From Domibacillus sp. PGB-M46 (GTDB taxonomy: Bacteria; Bacillota; Bacilli; Bacillales; Domibacillaceae): DNA of 64,000 bases. The DNA is taken from positions 248,001-312,000 of the forward strand of contig NZ_JAKGCR010000002.1 of assembly GCF_022668875.1 (NCBI RefSeq), written 5' to 3'. The notes beneath the pieces were generated by a model. That model ran no database searches, was not told the origin of the DNA, and worked only from the letters and a program-made list of their open reading frames with translations. Each line of letters begins with the position of its first letter. Positions within the stretch are counted from its first letter, which is position 1. The translations under genes were made by a program, and so were the position numbers. This document shows positions 59,749 through 64,000 of the stretch, piece after piece.

Positions 59749-60652
59749 ATATAACCATATTTTTCATATCCATTGGCATGGGCATTGTAAGATCGATAGG
59801 CGCGCCTGTTACAGGATGGTGAAACGACAGCGAGCCGCAGTGAAGTGCCTGCCTGTTTATGCGGCTCCTGCTGCCTCCATATAAATCATCACCTGCAAGC
59901 GGATGACCAAGGTGGGCAAGATGAACACGAATCTGGTGTGTCCGCCCGGTTTCCGGCTTAACAGCCACATAAGCAAAATCATCGTACTGCCGGATCACTT
60001 TGTAAACCGTACGGGCATATTGGCCGTCCTCACGCACCATTCGTTCAATAATGCTGTCGTCCCGGCGGCCAATCGGTGCTTCTACAAAACCGGTTGCCTG
60101 CTCAAAAACGCCTTCTGCAAGTGCTTTATACTGACGGAACACCTTTTTTTGCTTTTGCATCTCAGACATTAAATGATGCACGTATCGGTTTTTCGCCGCA
60201 AGGACAATTCCTGATGTGTCGCGGTCCAGCCGGGTAACGATGTGTGCCGTCGCCTGCAGCCCCTGCTCCCTATACAGCCAGAGCAGGCCGGATGCAAGCG
60301 AGCCGGATGGATGCTCGCGGGACGGAATCGTGTTCATGCCCGCCGGCTTGGCGACAGCGATCAGCGCTTCATCCTCGAACAAAACCGGAAGATCGACCGG
60401 CTCCGCCTCGAGTCCGCCGGATGGTAATTCGGGCGGAAACACTATCCGTACGGCATCTCCTGCAGATAACACATGGCGGACAGTTACTTCGCAGCCATTT
60501 ACTTCAATCAGCCCGCCGGTAAATTTAATATCCGTTAAAGCACGCTTGGAGATCGCCTTTTGCGCTAAAAAGGTTCGGAGCAGCAGTCCATCCTCATCCG
60601 CAGTCCAGCACAATTCAAACGGCTTTCCATTAACTGCTGACAAAGGAATCAT
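59747..60652 (-). CDS. RluA-family pseudouridine synthase YjbO
   Basis: 301 aa. N-terminal S4-like domain ([20 protein letters not shown]) then the catalytic domain with [20 protein letters not shown] (HRLDxxTSG, Asp nucleophile) and the end [20 protein letters not shown]. Modifies a uridine in rRNA or tRNA; the exact site is not established for YjbO. The ATG behind AAAGGG overlaps the nadK end by 23 bases, so the genes are coupled. Order as in B. subtilis. Confidence 0.9.
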   Translation of the reverse strand: MIPLSAVNGKPFELCWTADEDGLLLRTFLAQKAISKRALTDIKFTGGLIEVNGCEVTVRHVLSAGDAVRIVFPPELPSGGLEAEPVDLPVLFEDEALIAVAKPAGMNTIPSREHPSGSLASGLLWLYREQGLQATAHIVTRLDRDTSGIVLAAKNRYVHHLMSEMQKQKKVFRQYKALAEGVFEQATGFVEAPIGRRDDSIIERMVREDGQYARTVYKVIRQYDDFAYVAVKPETGRTHQIRVHLAHLGHPLAGDDLYGGSRSRINRQALHCGSLSFHHPVTGAPIDLTMPMPMDMKNMVI

Positions 60653-61424
60653 GCACCCTTTTCCAAAATGGGAACGGCCGGAAGCGGGCAAAACGGATTT
60701 TTTCTGTGGCAACACGGTATTGAATAGATTTTACATCTTTATGCAAAATTGTTAAGTGATCGATGGTCACTAAAAAATCCGGCCGGTTAACCGGCTTTAA
60801 AATACACGTATGGTGAGCAGGCAAAATCAGCGGTGAGCCAACAGTCCGGAACACACGGTTGTTGATCGATGCCATTTCCGCCAGCTGCAGGGCACGGATT
60901 GACGGGTGCAAAATAGCTCCGCCAAGCGCTTTATTGTAGGCTGTGCTGCCAGATGGCGTTGATACGCACAAGCCATCGCCGCGAAAACGCTCAAACTGCT
61001 CGCCGCGAATTTCCACGTCCATTACGAGTGTTCCATCCACACTTTTAACGGTTGATTCATTCAAGGCCAAATAGCGTGTTTCTTTACCCCCATCCTGATA
61101 GCGGATAATCGCTTCAAGAAGTGGATATTCAATGATCTGATATGGCGTCCGCGCAATGGCGATTACCAGCTTCTCAATTTCATCCGGTGTCCAGTCCGCA
61201 TAAAAACCAAGATGTCCGGTATGCACCCCGACAAATGCCGTTTTATCAAGACGTCCATTATACCGGTGAAATGCGTAAAGAAGCGTTCCATCTCCTCCAA
61301 CCGAAATGACGATATCCGGCTCGCTTTCATCGTATGTTAATTTAAAATCCGTCAAGTAATTGCGGATTTTATGCATTAATGCATTGGACTTGGCGTCCCC
61401 TTTTGATGTAATCGCAAATTTCAT
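60630..61424 (-). CDS. nadK: NAD kinase
   Basis: 264 aa. Phosphorylates NAD to NADP. Seen: [17 protein letters not shown] with the GGDGT catalytic motif, [13 protein letters not shown], and [12 protein letters not shown] plus [20 protein letters not shown] with the conserved NE and Asp/Ser residues that bind NAD. B. subtilis PpnKA is the syntenic homologue. It lies between relQ upstream and yjbO downstream on the same strand. Confidence 0.94.
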   Translation of the reverse strand: MKFAITSKGDAKSNALMHKIRNYLTDFKLTYDESEPDIVISVGGDGTLLYAFHRYNGRLDKTAFVGVHTGHLGFYADWTPDEIEKLVIAIARTPYQIIEYPLLEAIIRYQDGGKETRYLALNESTVKSVDGTLVMDVEIRGEQFERFRGDGLCVSTPSGSTAYNKALGGAILHPSIRALQLAEMASINNRVFRTVGSPLILPAHHTCILKPVNRPDFLVTIDHLTILHKDVKSIQYRVATEKIRFARFRPFPFWKRVHDSFVSS

Positions 61425-61450
61425 GCTGCCTCACCCCTGCCGTTTAGTAG

Positions 61451-62068
61451 TCATTCTTTTTTCTTTGTGAAAAACAGCTGCGCTTCCTGGATCTCTTCCC
61501 GAATCAAGGACATTTCCTCGTCCAGCCGGAAAGCGGCCTCTGCCGCACGCTGCAGCCTTGTTTGAATTTCTTCCGGAAAATCGCCATTGTATTTATAATT
61601 CAGCGAATGCTCAATGGTCGCCCAGAAATTCATGGCAAGCGTTCTGATTTGAATTTCAGCAAGCAGCTTTCTTTCCCCGTGAATGGTCTGTACCGGATAT
61701 TCAATCACTACATGATAGGATCTGTAGCCGCTTGGTTTTTTATGGGAAATATAATCTTTTTCTTCAACGACTTTAAAATCTTTTCGCTTGCGCAAAATCT
61801 CCACAACGATTTTAATGTCATCCACAAACTGGCACATCATGCGCAGCCCGGCAATGTCCTGCATATCCTGCTGGATGCGTTCCATTGGAATTCGTTTCGT
61901 TTCCATCTTATCTAAGATGCTTGGAACCGGCTTTACCCGTCCTGTCACAAATTCGATGGGTGAACGGTCGTCTTCCAGTGTAAACTGCTTGCGAATGCCG
62001 CGCAGCTTCACTTTTAATTCCTCTACCGCCTGCTTGTACGGTACTAAAAACTCATCCCAGTTGTCCAT
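61451..62068 (-). CDS. relQ: Small alarmone synthetase RelQ (YjbM, SAS1)
   Basis: 205 aa, a single-domain (p)ppGpp synthetase without hydrolase or regulatory domains. Seen: RKQFTLEDDRSPIEFVTGRV, DIAGLRMMCQFVDDIKIVVE and KPSGYRSYHVVIEYPV then ERKLLAEIQIRTLAMNFWAT, which hold the ATP and GTP sites of the family, and a helical C-terminus for tetramer formation. Makes pppGpp or ppGpp from GTP/GDP and ATP. Followed by nadK 26 bases downstream, as in B. subtilis. Confidence 0.93.
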   Translation of the reverse strand: MDNWDEFLVPYKQAVEELKVKLRGIRKQFTLEDDRSPIEFVTGRVKPVPSILDKMETKRIPMERIQQDMQDIAGLRMMCQFVDDIKIVVEILRKRKDFKVVEEKDYISHKKPSGYRSYHVVIEYPVQTIHGERKLLAEIQIRTLAMNFWATIEHSLNYKYNGDFPEEIQTRLQRAAEAAFRLDEEMSLIREEIQEAQLFFTKKKE

Positions 62069-62083
62069 GCACGGTGTCCTCCA

Positions 62084-62464
62084 TTAGCGCTGTTCGGCGA
62101 AAAAAACACGTTCCACTTTCTCTACCATTTCTTCGCCGTAGTTGCTGTTTCCTTCAATGTTGACAAGCAGATCGCTCATTTCCTCATGAAACGAGGCAAG
62201 CAGAAATGTACCGTCCTCTCCGGCTGCTTCAACCGGGTGCCCGCCGTCAATCGCTCTCTTTACTTCTTCCCACGTACTCTCGTGTACATATAGATAAACA
62301 TAGCCCGGCTCTGCTTCCGCCAGATACACAAAAGCCGCGGCGTCTGAATCGGTAATCACCTGGGAGACCGGCTTTAAGTGTGTGACCTGCACCTCTTCCT
62401 CTGATAAAAGACGAAGCGTTTCGCCTGCCCATTCTGTTTTTGTAAAATGCCATTTCGTTCTCAT
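62084..62464 (-). CDS. YjbL-like conserved protein
   Basis: 126 aa. Seen: TKTEWAGETLRLLSEEEVQV, VSQVITDSDAAAFVYLAEAE, YVYLYVHESTWEEVKRAIDG, GHPVEAAGEDGTFLLASFHE and MSDLLVNIEGNSNYGEEMVE. The size, acidic composition and position directly upstream of relQ match B. subtilis YjbL, whose function is unknown. Probably cotranscribed with relQ and nadK (15-base gap). Confidence 0.82.
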   Translation of the reverse strand: MRTKWHFTKTEWAGETLRLLSEEEVQVTHLKPVSQVITDSDAAAFVYLAEAEPGYVYLYVHESTWEEVKRAIDGGHPVEAAGEDGTFLLASFHEEMSDLLVNIEGNSNYGEEMVEKVERVFFAEQR

Positions 62465-62594
62465 TCTTCACTTCTCCTTTACAACAACCGTTCATTCAAA
62501 ACTTCGTAAACATTTTACCACATTTTACTCTTTCAAACACGGTTCGAACAGGATACAATAAAAGAAGAACATTATGGAAAATGAGGCGGACACG

Positions 62595-63167
62595 ATGAAG
62601 GAAGAAATTGAAATTGAATTTAAATGTGTGGTTACAAAAACACAGTTTGATCAGCTTGTCGCCGCTTTTGATCCAGGACCTTTTCAACAGCAGTCCAACC
62701 ACTATTTTGATACATCAGATTTTTTGCTTAAAGAAGCCGGCGCCGCGCTTCGCATCCGTGAAAAGGGCGGACGAGCGGAAATGACGCTGAAAGAACCAGC
62801 AGATACAGGTCTTTTAGAATCAACGGTTTCATTATCACAACTTGAAGTGAAGGACGCCTTAGCCGGCACCCTTCCTGACAATAAAGTCATCAGCCGGGCG
62901 GCTGGCCGCGCTGGCGCGGCCAATTTCGCTCACTTTGGCACGCTTTCAACAATACGGGCAGAGATCGCTTACGAAGGCGGCCTGCTCGTGTTTGACCATA
63001 GCACGTATCTCGGGCAGGAAGATTACGAGATTGAATATGAAGCAAAGGATGCTTCTGGAGAAGATGTTTTTTATCAGCTTTTGAAGAAATATGACATCGA
63101 CTACACACCGGCAGAAAATAAAATCCGCCGTTTCTATCACGCACTTACACAACATGGGGGAAACTAA
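62595..63167 (+). CDS. CYTH-domain phosphatase YjbK
   Basis: 190 aa, equal in length to B. subtilis YjbK. Seen: the ExExK signature KEEIEIEFK at the start, then HYFDTSDFLLKEAGAALRIR, MTLKEP, LLVFDHSTYLGQEDYEIEYE and the end YTPAENKIRRFYHAL. These charged strands form the CYTH tunnel that binds triphosphate or inositol phosphates. Start at the ATG after GAGG. Overlaps or adjoins the next gene by four bases. Confidence 0.9.
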   Translation: MKEEIEIEFKCVVTKTQFDQLVAAFDPGPFQQQSNHYFDTSDFLLKEAGAALRIREKGGRAEMTLKEPADTGLLESTVSLSQLEVKDALAGTLPDNKVISRAAGRAGAANFAHFGTLSTIRAEIAYEGGLLVFDHSTYLGQEDYEIEYEAKDASGEDVFYQLLKKYDIDYTPAENKIRRFYHALTQHGGN

Positions 63168-63171
63168 CAAC

Positions 63172-63798
63172 GTGGATACTAACTTTTTCAACACGATGAT
63201 CAACACGACTGTCGCTAAAGCCGCTGGAACAGGAACCACTTCTCCATTTTCTTCTGCCGCTGGGACAGGCAATGTGTTTGGCTCTATTTTACAGCAGGCG
63301 CTTGCGCAGGGTCTTGAAATTATTCAAGCCGGGACCTCCGCCTCTGCAAGTGCCGCTTCCTCTGCAGCATCTGCGCCAGCCCTCTTCACAAAAGCCGGCG
63401 CCGACATTGCAGCCGCACCTAAAACAGATTTTGATGATATTATTACCCGGGCTGCCGAGAAGTACAATGTTCCGAAAAAATTGATCCAATCTGTGATTAA
63501 ACAGGAATCCAATTTTAACCCGAAGGCCGTCAGCTACGCGGGGGCTTCAGGTCTTATGCAATTAATGCCGGGCACTGCAAGCTACCTCGGTGTTAACGAT
63601 TCAATGGACCCAGAACAAAACGTATTTGGCGGAACGAAGTATTTACGCCAAATGCTCGATATGTTTAATGGAGACATTTCCCTTGCGCTCGCTGCATATA
63701 ATGCAGGGCCGGGCAACGTAAAGAAGTATGGCGGCATCCCGCCATTCAATGAAACACAAAACTATGTAAAAAAGATCACCGGCTACTACAATGCGTAG
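63172..63798 (+). CDS. Lytic transglycosylase YjbJ
   Basis: 208 aa ending in an SLT domain. Seen: an N-terminal part rich in Ala/Ser/Thr (residues 1-100), then KYNVPKKLIQSVIKQESNFN (catalytic Glu in KQESNFNP), PKAVSYAGASGLMQLMPGTA and the end SLALAAYNAGPGNVKKYGGI. Cleaves the glycan strand of peptidoglycan with anhydromuramic product. The start is a GTG ten bases after GGGGGA; an in-frame ATG 18 bases earlier overlaps yjbK. No clear signal peptide, as in its relatives. Confidence 0.85.
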   Translation: MDTNFFNTMINTTVAKAAGTGTTSPFSSAAGTGNVFGSILQQALAQGLEIIQAGTSASASAASSAASAPALFTKAGADIAAAPKTDFDDIITRAAEKYNVPKKLIQSVIKQESNFNPKAVSYAGASGLMQLMPGTASYLGVNDSMDPEQNVFGGTKYLRQMLDMFNGDISLALAAYNAGPGNVKKYGGIPPFNETQNYVKKITGYYNA

Positions 63799-63918
63799 AG
63801 CCGTTTTTTTTTAAAGAAAAGGGATGTTTTGGAGATATGCCCTCAATCCTATCATTTGTTTTATGTCGAAAGCCTTGTTAAAATGAAGATACATTACGAG
63901 GAAAAAGGAGTAACGTTT

Positions 63919-64000
63919 ATGGCCGAGCAATCCAATGTTCCATACGACATCATTGGCGGGAAACAGCTTTCAGAACTGGTGGACGTTTTTTACAGCCGCG
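63919..64000 (+). CDS. Truncated haemoglobin YjbI, cut by the window edge
   Basis: Start only: MAEQSNVPYDIIGGKQLSEL then VDVFYSR. AAAGGAG precedes the ATG at 63919. This matches the N-terminus of B. subtilis YjbI (group II truncated haemoglobin), which follows yjbJ in that species. The haem-binding residues lie beyond the window. Confidence 0.8.
   Translation, partial: MAEQSNVPYDIIGGKQLSELVDVFYSR

Overview
The window reads as the chromosome of an endospore-forming member of the Bacillaceae. Spore genes are scattered through it: sspK, sspH, spo0M, yyaC, spoVAE, spoVIF, cotO and a CotY/CotZ relative. Ribosome binding sites are strong AGGAGG types, and the block from about 53.4 kb to the right edge follows the Bacillus subtilis yjc/yjb order (yjcH-yjcG-yjcF, spoVIF, cotO, fabI, prpE, yjbO, nadK, relQ, yjbL, yjbK, yjbJ, yjbI). 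I cannot fix the genus from sequence alone.

Layout. 0-11 kb: glpQ-like phosphodiesterase, a small spore-protein cluster (sspK, a YfhD-like gene, sspH), trhO, a divergent tRNA-Cys, and a MarR / broken nitroreductase / monooxygenase operon, then hypothetical membrane proteins, a TVP38-type protein and yfhF. 11-21 kb: an orphan extracytoplasmic sensor, a lone PD-(D/E)XK protein, a membrane-anchored diguanylate cyclase, a PadR-HAAS-DUF4097 operon ending in a broken membrane gene, a Cys-rich small protein and an LtaS-family enzyme. 21-31 kb: an SLH protein, thiT behind a divergent TPP riboswitch, yjlB-like cupin, spo0M, yyaC, an E. coli-type speD, and several decayed redox or regulator genes (arsC fragment, two MarR remnants, a quinone-reductase fragment). 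31-43 kb: an odd tRNA-like gene, a LacI regulator with a GPH sugar symporter and two palindromic operators, a YflT-type stress protein, an MscS channel, an enolase-superfamily enzyme, two luciferase-like monooxygenases and an atypical Nramp-family transporter.

43.1-51.4 kb is an integrative element of about 8.3 kb inserted in tRNA-Val(GAC). It has 50-bp identical att repeats, a tyrosine integrase beside the intact tRNA, a phage-type sigma-like protein, immunity-like genes, a BRO/KilAC antirepressor operon behind three tandem 94-bp repeats, and a strand-skewed island almost without A. Its distal end carries a tight three-gene operon: a predicted ADP-ribosyltransferase-fold protein, a small charged protein and a SecB-like chaperone. 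I read this as a toxin-antitoxin-chaperone module, resembling the CmdTAC anti-phage organisation, and it is the best candidate for an undescribed system here.

51.5-64 kb is conserved backbone: a UbiB-family kinase, the yjc genes, spore coat and germination genes, fabI, and the NAD kinase / (p)ppGpp synthetase / CYTH block, ending in a truncated-haemoglobin gene cut by the window edge.
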